Of a DNA stretch of 64,000 nucleotides, positions 1 through 12,285 are shown one piece after another. Positions within the stretch are counted from its first letter, which is position 1; every line of letters begins with the position of its first letter. The notes beneath the pieces were generated by a model. It was not told the origin of the DNA. It saw only the letters and a program-made list of their open reading frames with translations, and did not search any database. Origin of the DNA: Ectobius pallidus. Taxonomy: Eukaryota > Arthropoda > Insecta > Blattodea > Ectobiidae. Made by a program: the position numbers and the translations under genes. The DNA is taken from contig CAXKWD010000007.1 in the NCBI GenBank assembly GCA_964059195.1, positions 186,001 through 250,000 of the forward strand, in the 5' to 3' direction.

Positions 1-699
1 AAGCTAAGTCAAATTGGTTTAAACCATCTCAACGAACTGTGTAAGCCTACTCAAAACATCATAAGGAGACAACATCTCCACTCAATATAACTTGGTTTAG
101 CCTATATGGTGCTTATTAACAGCATCTATACATGACAAGGTATGTTGTAACTAAATATCACAACTAATGATATGCTTTTATATTCAACTGACAAATCACA
201 TCAGTATACTGATTTTTCCTAGTTGCAAAGCCTATACGTGTTTTTACGCATAGGGTTATAGGAATGTGTTAAAATAATTCTACTGTACATAAGATTATAG
301 GGATTAAATGCAGAGTAGGCCTATGCAATGACATTAAAACGTCATTTTACTTCCAAGTTCCGATTTTGTTTCTTATAATTTTATAAATCATTGTATGTGT
401 CCTAAAACAATCCTAATTTGTGTTGTTATTGATAATAAACTTTGCTCACTTATAAATTCTTGTAACTGTTTCCACAAGATCTGCCAGTCTGTTGCATAAG
501 GTTGGTTTTCTTTCCTTACATTATAAAGGGGTATAAGGAGTGACATTTTAAGTAAATTCTATATACCCTAATTCAATATGAAATTTATCACAAGGTTTGA
601 ACCTGGCATTTCCAGAATGCCAGCGCCCGACCCATTCCGTTCAACCCATTCGGATTTTTTCTTGCGTATTTATTAAAAAATAGAAAGGAAAAAAAGAAT
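1..699. other. No recognisable gene
   Basis: AT-rich sequence with stops in all frames and no protein similarity that I recognise. It ends in the target sequence of the element that starts at 708. Confidence 0.5.
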
Positions 700-707
700 G
701 TTATAAG

Positions 708-1294
708 TAGGGTTCGGATGTTTATGAAATGTCATATTTTTATCCTGACCTCCATTCTCGCCACAAACACAAATTAAACACGAACTGCACGCTTGTTATC
801 CTAATAGGACCGTTTTTATTTTGCATAATTAAAGTCATATTTTGGTCATTTTTGTGGTTTTGGTCATATTTGTAATTTAACGTCATATTTCAGTTATACA
901 TTCGCTAAAAGAGCACATTTATGCAGTATGTTCACTAAATTGTCGACTTTAATTTTTTCCGAAAAAATCACTAATATTTTGGTTTTACTCTAACTGAAAT
1001 GTGAAGGGACAATAACAAGTAATAGCACAATTAGCTCTTCCTCCTGCTTGTTAACAACTTCCAATAGACATGTTTTAAAAATACTTTCAGCTCACATTTG
1101 CAGTGGTACCTGGAAACATTAGCAGATTAGAAGTAAAACTGTAAATCACCTGTAAAATTGTTAAAAAGTTATTATTTTATTGAATTCAAGTGGTGTAATA
1201 ATTTAGTGTCATTAAACGTTTTAAATTTGAACATTTATTTTTAGAAAATATTCTTTTATGAGGTCATATTTATGAAACTATAATATCCGACTCT
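708..1294 (+). mobile_element. Non-autonomous hAT-type element, TAGGG family, copy 1
   Basis: Starts TAGGGTTCGGATGTTTAT and then follows the sequence of the complete copy at 27424-28032: 'cctccattctcgcc', 'gttatcctaat', repeated GTCATATTT motifs and the 'gctcttcctcctgcttg' block. The 3' end is less clear. An 'aatatccgactct' at about 1282-1294 resembles the right terminus, but more CATATTT motifs recur at 1488-1550, so this copy may be rearranged. The 8 bases before the start (GTTATAAG) resemble the GTTATGAC target of the complete copy. No coding capacity. hAT assignment comes from the complete copy. Confidence 0.6.
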
Positions 1295-2539
1295 GTTGGA
1301 ATAATACATCATCATATTTATGGGAACATACACTGAACGTCTACTTATCTCTACTTGTCAATTTAACACAAAATAAAAATTATGTTAGAATCATTATCCA
1401 TTGGCCTTCATGGCTTGATTGGTAAGCTGTGTCTTAGGGCAACTTGTGTATTCAAGCAGCTTCATTTTTTATAATAAAAGATTTCTTCTTCTTGGGTCAT
1501 ATTTCGTCAAATTAAGGTCAAATTTACTCATTTTAAGGGCATATTTGCAATTATAAGATAGCATTTTGTGAATTTAACACACTCAGAAGCATTCAGACAT
1601 CCTACGTTCGCTTCAGTCCTTTTGTTTCCATTATCAAATTACTATGCTTTTCTGGTAAAACAGTTTCTCACGATGAGTATGTACAGCGTATGAATATGAA
1701 TTTAAAAATCGTTTAGTATGTTTTTGTGAATCAGTGATAACTCTCATGGTTGGAGGAAGGCCAAGCAGAGCTACATCCGATTGCATAACATTTCCTGGCC
1801 ATAAAAGCAGAAGTAAGCTGCAGAATGCTTGGCAAATGTTCATTCTACTCATAAATACGTTTTTTTTTATTCCCCTCAATTTATTGAAGAATACATCTTA
1901 AGCGAAACACCTTCTTCTTATATTTATTTATTGAATATCCACATTACACAAAACCCTATTTCACCCGAAGGTACATTAGGGTTGGAGATGTCACAAATGT
2001 TACTTACAATAGGTTATCCTGATATTGGAATCTGAATGTCTAATATACACTATTTACAATACTGTACAGTTCTTACCAGGCGTAATGTCCACAATAGTCC
2101 TACAGTTTCTTATGTCTTACGATATGGTAAGTCTTAAGTTAAAGTTAATTATGTGAATTCGTTTTTATATAAACATAACCTTAAATTATAGATAAGATAT
2201 TGTTGGAATAAATAGCTTAACTAAGCAATATAAAATAAATTAGCTGAGCAATACATTAAGTTAGGTAAGTAAATACCCCAATGACTGAATAAAAGTGTGA
2301 GAGTTAAAGCTTCGAAAATATTCTATTTACAAACGATTGAAAAAGTTTGTGTCCGTTTTTGTCAGCAAGGACGTGTCCAATGGGACTGACATACTCTAAG
2401 TCTATTCTGTTCTGACACAAAAGAAGTTCAATTTAAAACGTTAATGACAAATTATTACATCACATTATTTCAACTAGATATTAACTTTTTACAGGCGTTT
2501 TCCAGCTTTACTTGTAAATAATTTCTAATTTTTTAAAGT
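1295..2539. other. Unassigned AT-rich sequence
   Basis: CATATTT-rich remnants of the neighbouring element family lie at about 1488-1560. Short open frames at 1634-2035 on both strands have no recognisable domain and look like chance. Confidence 0.4.
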
Positions 2540-2845
2540 AAAGTGTTCCCTATCACAGGCCATGGAGGCCCAGAGGGTTCCAGAAGGTTGAGGCTCCCAG
2601 ATTTTTAGACAATCGGCACATGAAGGTGGCAAGGTTGTCAGCCTTACGCACCGGCCGCCTTTACCCCCAGGATTGCTGCTGGTATTCATTTCTGTTAGAG
2701 GCTGAGTCGACCTCAGGGCCATAGTGCCACCAGAAGTATTAGGACAATTGAAATACTCCAGTGACCTCATCGGGGATCGAACCCGCGACCTTCCGGTTTG
2801 TAGTGCAGCGCCTCAACCACTACGCTACGGCGTACCCCCTTCTAA
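2540..2845 (-). mobile_element. tRNA-derived SINE (family 1)
   Basis: On the minus strand the element begins with a tRNA-like head: box A 'TAGCGTAGTGGTTGAGGCGC' and box B 'GGTCGCGGGTTCGATCCC', about 30 bases apart. The body holds the 'gggggtaaaggcggccgg' block common in insect SINEs, then 'ttcatgtgccg' and 'catggcctgtgatag'. The open frame at 2525-2770 is SINE body, not a gene. A short piece of the same block recurs at 29270-29310. Confidence 0.8.
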
Positions 2846-2865
2846 TCTTTAATGTTTCCAGATAC

Positions 2866-3756
2866 CACTGAAAATGTGAACCTGAAATATTTCAAAAGCA
2901 TGTCTATTGGAAGTTGTTAACAAGCAGGAGGAAGAGGAAATTTCTGATATTTCTTGTTGTCCCTACACATTTCGGTTACAGTAAAACCAAAATATTCGTG
3001 GCCTTTTTTTCGGAAAAAATTTAATTCGATAATTTAGTGCCTATACTGTATAATTGTGCTCTTTTACCGAATTTATAACTGAAATATGACGTTAAATTAC
3101 AAATATGACCAAGACCATGAAAATAACCAAAATATGACTTTATCTGCAAAATAAAAACTGTCCGTTTAGGATAACAAATGTGCAATTCGTGTTTAATTTG
3201 TGTTTGCGGCGAGAATGGAGGTCAGGATAAAGATATGACATGTTATGAACAGGCTTTAAAACTTAGTGCCCGAACCCACAGAGGGAGTTGATTCCGGTTA
3301 CCAACAACCTGAGTATAGGGGGTGGAGGGTGATTGCGTAGGCTGATAAGACAGTCATTGATAGTAATACCGAGAAGTGAATGCTCTCGTAGTACGGTGCC
3401 TCTCAAATTGGTCAACAGTGTACCTTGCCATTGTGCGTGTTTAAATTTATAATACGTGTTCGGCATGCCGAAAGTAAAGTGTTCTAAAACGCAAACATAT
3501 ATTGAAACATTTGGGAGGGACTATTATACACAAATAGGAGATAGTGTCGTTTTGCATGCTTGTAATGTGAGTTTAGATAATGAGAAGTTATTTTGTGGTC
3601 TTCCTATATCTGCATTGCGGTTTGTTTACTATCACGTGAACTAGCATATGGTAGCTAGGGCATACGCCGAGCAAAGTCTGTACAGTACGGTTGCTGTTAA
3701 CATATTCGATCGGGCACTAAGTTTTAAAGCCCGGTCATGAACATAAGCGTTCTAGG
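2866..3756 (-). mobile_element. hAT-type TAGGG-family element, inverted copy interrupted by a second element
   Basis: Reverse complement of the element at 708: 'caagcaggaggaag', 'atatgacgttaaattac', 'aggataac' and 'ggcgagaatggaggtcagg' appear in reverse order. The copy breaks at 3249, where the element at 3250-3733 inserted, and resumes at 3742 with 'cataagcgttcta', a decayed version of the TAGGG terminus. With 708-1294 it forms a large inverted pair about 2.5 kb apart. I see no matching target duplication around the whole pair, so two independent insertions are more likely than one foldback element. Confidence 0.6.
3250..3733. mobile_element. Non-autonomous hAT-like element with 24-bp TIRs
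   Basis: Left terminus CAGGCTTTAAAACTTAGTGC (3250 onward) is matched inverted at 3710-3733, with one difference in 24 bases. Flanks GTTATGAA (3242-3249) and GTCATGAA (3734-3741) are an 8-bp target duplication with one mismatch, fitting the hAT pattern nTnnnnAn. At 484 bp with only short open frames, it is a MITE. Confidence 0.75.
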
Positions 3757-4739
3757 CTTCTGCATCGCTAATAATATTATGAGTAGAGTTAATTCCTGAT
3801 GTTGGCTAATGGTCGCTCTGTTGATCGAGTTTAATTCTGTTACGGAAGAAGCATCGTTTTATTTACATGGCCATGTAGTGACACAAAATAGTCTGTAGAC
3901 TATGTCATACATGGACATTTACTGGTTCGCGAACCACTTGTGGTTCTTGAACTTCCCGCATAACACACAAGATGGCATTGCGGACGTTCGGTGTACGTGG
4001 TGGATTATTCCCATGCACGAGTCATACTCTCTTTGGAAGCAGTGACGGGTCGCGACACAGTTCCGATTGGAAAGGCGTTATGACACATTCTAAGCCTTTG
4101 TATAATGAAATAATTGCACACGTAAAAGAATAATTAAAAATACAATACTGTTTGTATATTTGTTTACTGTGGTGTAAATTATAAAGTGAAATTAATGTGT
4201 CCCAAAGAATGAGCAACCGCCACTGCACTTATTGTCTGCTTGTGTCTCCATCTATCCGTTCTTTTCGAACTATGTGTAAGTTGACACAAGTTTGCGGGTT
4301 GCGTGTCAATGGATAGGGGTTTGCCCATGTCTGGACTATGTGGTATAACTCAGGACATTTAGGAAAGAACGATGCTGTCTGCATATTATAGATCCTTGAA
4401 GGGAGTGATCAAAGGAAATGAGAAATACTTACACAATGACAATTCATCAGGTCATAGGCGACTGATATTTCGTGTAGAGTACGATGACATCGTAAACACG
4501 ACAACGGCAGAAATAGTTATTGCATAGTCGAAATTTGCATGAGAATTTCAGGGGAAAATTTCAGAGTCCGCCGGTAAACGCTGCCATCCGACCAATCACA
4601 GGCTCTGTATTTTATCCTAGTTGCTTCTACATTCCAAACTACATTCTATGGGTAAAGTATAACAACTAAATATAAAATCTAAACTACCTTACATACCTGT
4701 AGATCATCCCGTTTATGCAAAACTGACTTTGATACATTT
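3757..4739. other. Unassigned sequence
   Basis: No gene recognised. A short inverted motif 'acatggccatgt' lies near 3866 and a CCAAT-like 'gaccaatcac' near 4590. Confidence 0.4.
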
Positions 4740-5184
4740 TGTAAATTAGCGGGATATACGTTTTTGGTGCGATTTACTGACTTCAGGGATTTGCTGCATG
4801 GCATATTTTCAGAGCAGGAAGTTAAGCTATGTGATATGCAAAGTAATCCTTTTCTTCGCAGTATGCATTGACTTCTGGAAACTTTTAATTCGTGAACAAA
4901 TCCTTACATTTAGCAGAAGAATTGCTTCCATATTTGGAAGCACGTACTTGTGAGAATCCACATTCTCCATTATGAAGGCAGTTAAATCTTGACATAGAAA
5001 CAGACTTATCGATGCCCATCTTCGGGACTTGTTAAAAATATAATCTTTGGAAAGCTGTCAATGTGTAATGCATTTTAATAAACGATAATTTTAATTTTTA
5101 ATAATAATTTTACTCCATTAAAAATGTGAGGCACGTGACGTCAGACCTATTGGCCCTCGTAAGTAAAGAAATTGGCCACCCCTG
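4740..5184 (+). pseudogene. hAT transposase C-terminal remnant with 3' TIR
   Basis: The plus strand at about 4930-5040 reads as the hAT dimerisation region: a FGSTYL..ES.FS.MK core followed by HRNRLIDAHLRDLL, as in ZBED5/GTF2IRD2-type transposases. Two TGA codons fall where the family has Cys and Arg, which fits C-to-T decay. RFTDFRDL upstream (about 4770) belongs to the same frame. The element ends in GGCCACCCCTG at 5184, a typical hAT terminus (CAGGGGTGGCC inverted). I could not find the left terminus, so the 5' part is missing or unrecognisable. Confidence 0.7.
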
Positions 5185-5302
5185 CTTTACATGCTACTTA
5201 TTGACATACTTATTTTAGGCCAAATGTAAGTTTAAATGGAGTTACGCCACTTTTGATCTGAGCACCCCATATGTATTCACACCGAATAAAAACAGACATA
5301 TA

Positions 5303-6576
5303 GGGTAAATCCGGGTGAGATGGCCATGCTTTTTTTAATGCTTAATAACTTGAAGGATTTTCAAGATAATTCGTGTGCAAAATGTTCAATTAGGTCCTTG
5401 GATGTTACATTCTCATAGGATAATTTTTTATGGAGAAAAAAAGTAATTTAGGGTGAGAAATCCCAACATTTAAAAAAATGGTGCGTTGGCCATCTCACCC
5501 GAGGTGTCAGGGGGAGATTGCCATAGGACATAGGGAAAGTTTTCGAAGGTAGAAAGCACAGGTAAAAAAGTAGAAAGACTAGTTAGCTCTTCTCCAATAA
5601 ATATATACAAATAAAATAAACTTAAGTGCCAAATAAGTTATCACAACGTAAAAATAAACATATTTTGGAAAACAGAATCAATTCTGAGTAACTTATAAGT
5701 TCTGATACATTTCTGAAAAGATAACTAAACTCTACTGCATGCCACTACTGCATGAATGGCGGATAAGGGCATACCATCTAAACTCTACATCATTTATCTC
5801 CATCTTTCGACTTTGTTAGTTGATGACAGGAAAACGTAAATATGAAAAATAATACAATATTATGGAGCCACCTTTGGCATAGAAACGTGAGTCCAATCGA
5901 CTTTTTAAGCACATAAATAATTTTGAAAATGAATTGAATAATGTATTTAATTAGGGGTACACTGTCAAAGTCGTCTCTATTTACATACATCTTTCCGGAT
6001 TGGATTTTCAAAATTGTTTCATTAAGGTATACGTATTAATATGTTCGTTTATGTCAATTCCCTAGCAATAAAAATAAATGAGTAATTGAGAAGCGATGGA
6101 AATTAGTCTTAAGTGAAAATTTTTACATTTCGCGTTAGAAAAAATCAGAAGATCTTGAAAATATGGCTCTTAAGTTGTTGGCCAACTCTCCCGGAAAAGA
6201 AGTGGGCCATCTCTCCTATTTGTAAAGGTGAGATGGCCATACTCAGTAGTTAAAAATTGAAAAGTTTAGAACAGAACAGGTAATTCAAGTGAAATATATA
6301 AGGTTCACTCACCTCACACAGTGAGTATCGTTTAACTGTTAGTAATAATGTCGGACTTCTGCTTATTTCATTCAACATACAAAAAATAAAAGGCCAGTTA
6401 GAAAACAGTAATGTTAAATCAATCGCGGATTTATAAATATAAACAGCGCAGGTGTTCAACGATCGACTCTACCAAAAGCTTGCCTCCTACCAAGTTTCGT
6501 TCAAATATGTTTATCGGCCTTGAAATCAGAGCGATTGGTCGTCTCCCCCGCATGGCCGTCTCTCCCGGAATTACCC
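5303..6576. mobile_element. Non-autonomous TIR element with repeated GAGATGGCCAT motifs
   Basis: Left end GGGTAAATCCGGGTGAGATG is matched inverted by the right end, 24 of 27 bases. Both ends are flanked by TA (5301-5302, 6577-6578), suggesting Tc1/mariner-type targeting. The GAGATGGCCAT core and variants recur near both ends and at about 5486, 5514, 6177, 6206 and 6228, in both orientations. No transposase frame was recognised; open frames at 5790-6011 and 6250-6596 resemble nothing I know. Confidence 0.7.
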
Positions 6577-6965
6577 TAAAATTGACTTATAAATAATCCA
6601 TTAATTGAGAGTTCGTAAAATGGGAAAATTCCGTCTTACAAAAGTCTACTGCGTTAGGATGAGAGAACTGCACTGAATAAATCAAGTAAATGGGCAATTT
6701 AAGAGCTGCCTGTGATAACCCTAAGCTTAGAAGTAGGCCTATCCTTCGGAGGAAAATGTTTCAAACATAAATTTTAATTTTCAATAGCCTATAAGTTCTT
6801 CTAGTACGAAATTTAAACAAAATAGTTAGAATCGTTTTTAGAGAAAATCGCGAAGAATGGAATTGTCTTCACTCAAAGTGATAAAAAAAGGAAAAGAGAA
6901 AGGCTTCTTTTGCTTTTGAAATAAATTATACACATTGTCTGAGATGCTTGCCTTTAACCTCTTAA

Positions 6966-7623
6966 AAATTAATTTAAGTTTGTTGCTATAGAAACAAAAT
7001 GGTTTAATTCTCTGACGGGATGAACAGGCATTCTGAAGTTACTCAGGAAACGACGTGCAAAACATTACTAAGGCCTCGTGCTATAAATTTTAATACTAAA
7101 AAATAAAATTAATGCTTATGGTTTGTAAAATTCGGCTAAAACTTTGCACCTTTTCTTCTGCTTCAGATCATGTAAGTTACAGTAGGCCTACATCTTATCT
7201 GTTATTATTACATACAAATTGGGGTTATGAATAAAAATTGGTGAATTATGTCAAACACGATGTAAAACATTCACATAACTTTCTCAAACACAAGGATAGA
7301 TTTTGAAATGTTTTGCGTCTCGGTACAGGTTTACAATATTTTGCAATAAAATGACCCTCTCCTTATGTGACTTGAAGATAATTCTATCGAATCTTGAGAT
7401 CCTTATTCTTGTGACCGAGATGAATAGCTTCTAACAACCGTCCAAAAAAAATCTATAAAACATTAAAATAAAATGAAATCGTAGGCGTTAATAGAAGAAG
7501 CCAGATTACAAAATTAGGAAGACGCTTCTTGTAGCAACATTGATGTGACAGTGTAGGTTACATTATATTACTATATTTAAACTCTCTGTTGGTATGTAAA
7601 AATGTTTTAAAAATGTGAAACCA
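6966..7623. repeat. Dispersed repeat, copy A (pairs with 13936-14536)
   Basis: Shared with 13936-14536 in the same order and orientation: 'aattaatttaag', 'gttgctatagaaac', 'gaaacgacg', 'gatcatgtaagtta' and 'ctctctgttggta'. The two are diverged and 7 kb apart. Neither shows clear TIRs or a tRNA head. Could be an LTR, a long MITE or an old duplication. Confidence 0.6.
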
Positions 7624-7642
7624 GAATTTAATTTTTTTATTT

Positions 7643-8171
7643 AATTTATTTTATTGCACCTGGTGGCAGTGTTACATGCCTGATAATTAAAAATAGCTCT
7701 TTCTATTCAAAATTATAGCATATAAAAATATTTACAAACATAACTACATAATGAGAATATTCTAAAAAAATGAATAGGCCTACATTATCGTATACCCTAT
7801 TCAATATATTTTTAAAAATTTTGGCTTTAACAGAAAACGTTTCGAAGGTTTCTGCAGGTAAGTAATTCCAATCCTGAATCCCTCTATTTAAAAAAGAAAA
7901 TTTGGCAATATTTATTCTCTTGAGGGCTACCCCTGATTTTATGTTTGTGGTCCTTCCCACTTTTGTAATCTGGTTCTTTAATTTTGCTGTGAATTTCTTC
8001 CCAAGCAGGTTGTTTCGTGTATACACAATACATACATTTTAATCTATATATTTTACTTCTAGATTCTAAAGATTTCCACCGTAGTGTTTTTAACAATAAT
8101 ACAATATTGCTATACACACTGGAAGCATAAACTGATATGTACATGTACACCATAATTTTTGGATGTAGCAC
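7643..8171 (-). pseudogene. LINE 3' fragment: end of a reverse transcriptase
   Basis: The minus strand carries the C-terminal part of a CR1/L2/Jockey-type LINE reverse transcriptase in two overlapping frames. One has LRWKSLESRSKIYRLKCMY; the other has FLNRGIQDWNYLPAETF followed by FKNILNRV, the usual 'F..R...WN.LP' tail. The frame break near 7900-8020 makes it a pseudogene. It is 5'-truncated at about 8171. The 3' UTR reaches about 7643, with 'gcacctggtggcagtgttac'. Confidence 0.75.
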
Positions 8172-9269
8172 ATAGTAAAATTAACAAAAAAATGTTTAAG
8201 TATCGAATTATATTAAAAATATGCCTGTTTGTAAAATAAATATTGTACGTTTAAACCGCAGGCGTTAAATCGGAGTGACTGATAGTCAAACGAGGAAATG
8301 TATTGATATGAAAAGGTATAGGCGTTACTAAGGGGTATTGTTTATAACATTCAGGCTTGTATCTTGTATAAAGATAACTAGTATTGGTGGCTCGTGACTG
8401 GGGAAAGGATTTATATGTACTAAATGTTTTCTAAAATATGTAAACTTACAGACTATATAAGTCAATTATTGTATACGTAGTTGACTGCTGTCTCGCCTTG
8501 CAGTAAAAATTCGAAATTTTTTGGGAGCATTGAAAAAATAAAAATGAATAGATTCTGCTAATTTCTGGATATTGTAACAGTTACTAGTTTTTAACTAATA
8601 ACAAGATGCAACTGTATAAAACAAATATTTACGTATAATGCTGAAAAGACTAAAGTAAAGTATCGATGTTTCGAATCTCCATAGTTCGATATTCTCATAA
8701 ATACGAACTAAAAATTTTCAACTAACAATAAATTAATTAATCAATCATTCGTTTTTCAGGGCCTTATACGAGCCTAGATAGACGAGGATGTTACAGGATT
8801 AAGTAATGAGACCTCATATTTCCGAAACTAGTCGTTAGGTTTTAATTCTGAAATATTCATAAAAAACATCTATATTCCCGCTGAAGCCTCGTCGATCTTT
8901 GTACTATAACGTATTCAATTATAATGAGAACTCAAAAGTCACAAATTGTGTAATGAACTCATTATTATTGTTGAGATCGTGAGTCTTCCCAAGTTTCGAT
9001 GGGTTTTTAAGTAAGAAGGAGCACAGGGACATTTGAAAATTTGCACAAACAGTAATGAAAGTCTACTGTGCTGTATTATTTAACATAAGGAATGTTTCGT
9101 ATATTACTACACAGGCTTTTTCGTGTAATTTTATAGGTGGTTTCGGCGTCATCCATTTCTCTACTGTATTATTTAAGAAATAATAAGATTTTGAGGTTTT
9201 ATGGGATTATTTCTCATTATAACTCATTTTCATGATTATGGACTATATTTATTTTTTGTTGAGCATTCT
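8172..9269. other. Unassigned AT-rich sequence
   Basis: No gene or repeat boundary recognised. Confidence 0.4.
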
Positions 9270-9687
9270 TTCTTTCTTTATCTTAGTCTTACCTCTCCCT
9301 TTTAGGATTTAAATGACCAAGCCGCCCGGGCCTTACAGGGGAGAGGGACTATCTTTGGACCACATACATACTTTTTTGACCAGACAAGGACATAGAGGAC
9401 CTCCCTGGATGAGTGATCAGCCCAATGCCGGGGCCACCTCCGAGACAACACGAACGCACTGGACGAGACACACACATACAGTCACTCCGAACAAGGCGAG
9501 GATGGGATGAAGATGATAATGACGGCCAGATGATATACGGGGACCTCAAGGGCCAAAAGTTACCCGACATCTGTCTTACAGGTGAGGAAAAACCCCAGAA
9601 AAACCCCCACCTATGTAACTTGTCCCGACCAGCATTGGAACCCTGAGAGAAGAGGAGCGAACGCATCCCCTACGCCACAGTAGTGGA
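9270..9687 (-). mobile_element. tRNA-derived SINE (family 2)
   Basis: Near-complete copy on the minus strand. The tRNA-like head is at 9620-9687 (box A near 'taggggatgcgtt', box B degraded); the body includes 'cggaggtggccccggcattg' and ends in a GAAA-rich tail at the left edge. The same family is at 34922-35345 and, split, at 46585-46756 plus 50751-50945. Open frames on both strands here (9313-9666) are SINE sequence, though they can be mis-annotated as genes. Confidence 0.8.
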
Positions 9688-10711
9688 CTATGTTGAAGAT
9701 AATGTGTTAAGTATAATGAAAAACAGCATTTTCAACTCTACACGTAGGCCTACTGAAACACAAGACAATTACCTTTCCCTTTGAATTACTTTGTCTAACT
9801 GGTGCTCTGAATTATGAAAGTGTATTCTAACATTGCTTCTAATATAACTGTAGTTGTAAAAAATATCAGGCTAGGGCAATAAATGGTCCGTAGTTAGTAG
9901 GCTTATATAGATGATCCATAAATTGTGGACCTTGCTATTACTTTCTTTTCATTTAAATGTTAACTCTTTTCGTTATTACATACAGCATTGTGAAGAGGGA
10001 AATTTGTAATGACTGGAATTGAACCGGGTATTCAGCTTCCAAATATTTCTCTTGACCAGGAGAGAGTGAATATTGTAATAGGGCAACTCTGTCGTTACAG
10101 GACACTTACCAAAACATTTACTTGTTAAAACTGATCCCTGCCACTTACTATGCGGGTTGCGTACAGCTGTTTTAAGTTACCTTACGTGGGCAGTTTTGTT
10201 ATTCGATACTTTTCTAAATGACTCTAATGATTTTAACTACAGTAATCAGTTTATATGAAATGCTATAATTTTTTTGAACATTTTATCGGCAAACAAAATT
10301 CTAAAGGGTAATGATAATTATAAGTTGCTACCCCACCTAAAAATGATGGCAATCCCTCGCAAATGCGGTTAAATACTTTGCATGCGATCGAAAGAATTGA
10401 CTCTCCCAAAGCTAACACTTATGTCGGAAAGTGAGAAAATTATGTTTTATCCATGCACATAAGTGCTTCAATGTCAGGGGCCCTTTCTAATCAGAACAGG
10501 TAAATTCAGCAAGAACTCAGGTTTTTGGGAGTAGAAAATAACGGGGTTGCATATCATACTAAATTAAATGAGAGAATATTATAAAACGAACGTAATGTCA
10601 ATTCCTAGTATCGAACTCACAAAATGTTCAATCCTGCCAAGAGAGTACTCAACTATCTATAAAAAAGACAAATGGCAAAAAAGGAAAAAAATAAGCTGAT
10701 TTTTAAAAAAA
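9688..10711. other. Unassigned sequence
   Basis: No gene recognised on either strand. Confidence 0.4.
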
Positions 10712-10764
10712 TTAAAAGGAAGTAAACTGAAGCAATTTTGTACCTTCATGGTTGGAGACCGACA

Positions 10765-10850
10765 AAAGAATCAACCCGTGTGCGGAGGACTTCCGCTTCC
10801 GTGGCAAAGTTCGTACCTGACGCATAAACCGCTCAGACGCCGAGACGCAC
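10765..10850 (-). repeat. tRNA-like (Leu/Ser type) sequence, probably a SINE head
   Basis: On the minus strand 'CGTCTGAGCGGTTTATGCG' resembles a class II tRNA box A, followed by a long variable region and 'ACGGGTTGATTC' as box B. Pairing is incomplete, so this is a pseudo-tRNA or SINE head. A short hairpin (GTGCCTGTCTCAC with GTGAGACAGACAC) lies next to it at about 10900-10956. Confidence 0.45.
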
Positions 10851-10987
10851 CTAAGGTCTGGCCGTTCTAAGAAGGAAACCTGAAGTAAAGAAACACCAAT
10901 GTGCCTGTCTCACCCTAGCGAATTACTCGTATGACTTAAGAGTGAGACAGACACTTACTGGTTTTTGTTTTAAGTCTCGGGTATAGA

Positions 10988-12104
10988 CCGAAATTTATAT
11001 TTATTTATTTAACCTCGCGGAGTTAAGGCCATAAGGCCTTCTCTACCACTCAGCCAGAGCAAAAACATGAAATACATAATAATAATAATGATTAATAATA
11101 AATTTAAAAAAACTGATATATATGAATACAAGAAATGAACATTAAATACAAAGAAAAAATTAGAACATAAGTACTTGAATAATATGAATATATTATACAA
11201 ATGACTAAAATTAAAGAAATAAATAAACGATGAAAGTCTAAACAAATACATTCTTAGTTATTACAAAATATAATGAAAATTAAAATATATTACTAATTAG
11301 CATCAATTCCTAAATGTTATTGTATACTAAATTTATTAAATGGCGCTTGAACTGTGAAGCCGTTTGTCAGTTCCTGAGATGGCTAGCCAGTGAATTCCAG
11401 TGACGAATAGCTGTTGTAAACGAATTCGAATAATGTGTAGTTCTGTAAAGAGGCATGGATAGTAAAGGGTCAAGCTGAGAGCGCGTGCCCAAGTTATGGT
11501 AGGAAGAAAGGTAATGAAAGCGACTGGAAAGATGGCTAGGCGTTGAGGTATGAAGGATTCTATAGAGCAGAATGAGACAGTGAAAATATCTTCTCTCGCG
11601 CAAGCGTACCCATCGAAGTGATTCCAGTGACGGTGTTATGTGGTCATATTTACGAATGTTACATATAAATCTGACGCACGCATTATGAACACGTTGTAGT
11701 CTTTGAGTCAAATTGCTGTTTAAGTCAGTAAGTAGGACGTCACAATGAGGCAAAATGAGTGTCTGAACAAGTGTTTTTCTTAATTGAAACGGGAGGCAGT
11801 ATTTTATACTATACAGAGTATGCAGCGTTGCAAATGTTGTTTTGCAGATATTAGCGACTTGCATATCCCACGTTAAATTATGATCAATGTGTATGCCAAG
11901 GTATTTAACGGTATTACTATAAGGAATTATAGAATCATTTAATTTCACTTGGTTTAGAAAATTGGCATCTATTTTAAACAATTGCCGCTTGAGCCCTATT
12001 ATGATAGCTTGTGACTTCCTAGGATTTAGCTTTAAGTCGTGTCTTTCTGCCCATTTAGAAATCGAGTCTAAGTAACAGTTGATTTCTTCGATAGCGATAT
12101 ATTA
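10988..12104 (-). pseudogene. 5'-truncated Jockey/CR1-type LINE, C-terminal reverse transcriptase
   Basis: The minus strand is open from about 12104 to 11367. It starts inside the RT with WAERHDLKLNPRKSQAIIIG, then VKYLGIHIDHNLTWD (RT thumb), CLPFQLRKTLVQTLILPH.D, LQRVHNACVRFIC and a final RHWNSLASHLRN. No initiator is expected: the copy begins mid-protein, after the YADD active site, by 5' truncation. The 3' UTR has 'ggccttatggccttaactcc' and ends in an AAATA-rich tail at about 10988-11010. It lies inside the TTAA element. The open frame at 11009-11251 is UTR. Confidence 0.85.
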
Positions 12105-12285
12105 GGGTTGGAAAAAAATATGTTTTGCCATTTTGCGCCTTAGTTTCAATGCTTATCCCTCTCCTAGTGGAACATTAAAATGCCAGCAACCGAATAAATT
12201 TAATGGAAAACTCGGTCTACAGGTTCATGAAAGTAAGCCCTGCATATAACGCATCCATTACATCGCCTCGATTCAGACATAAATA

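Noticed and set aside
708..3756. One 3-kb foldback element with 440-bp inverted ends
   Set aside because: No target duplication matches across the outer flanks, and a complete 609-bp member of the same family exists at 27424. Two separate insertions are simpler.
9313..9666. Overlapping open frames on both strands that look like conserved proteins
   Set aside because: They are the tRNA-derived SINE body; the same frames recur at 35027-35308 and 50715-50969.
11009..11251. Minus-strand frame encoding a hydrophobic, Phe-rich peptide
   Set aside because: It lies in the 3' UTR and A-rich tail of the LINE, and its composition follows from AT-rich sequence.
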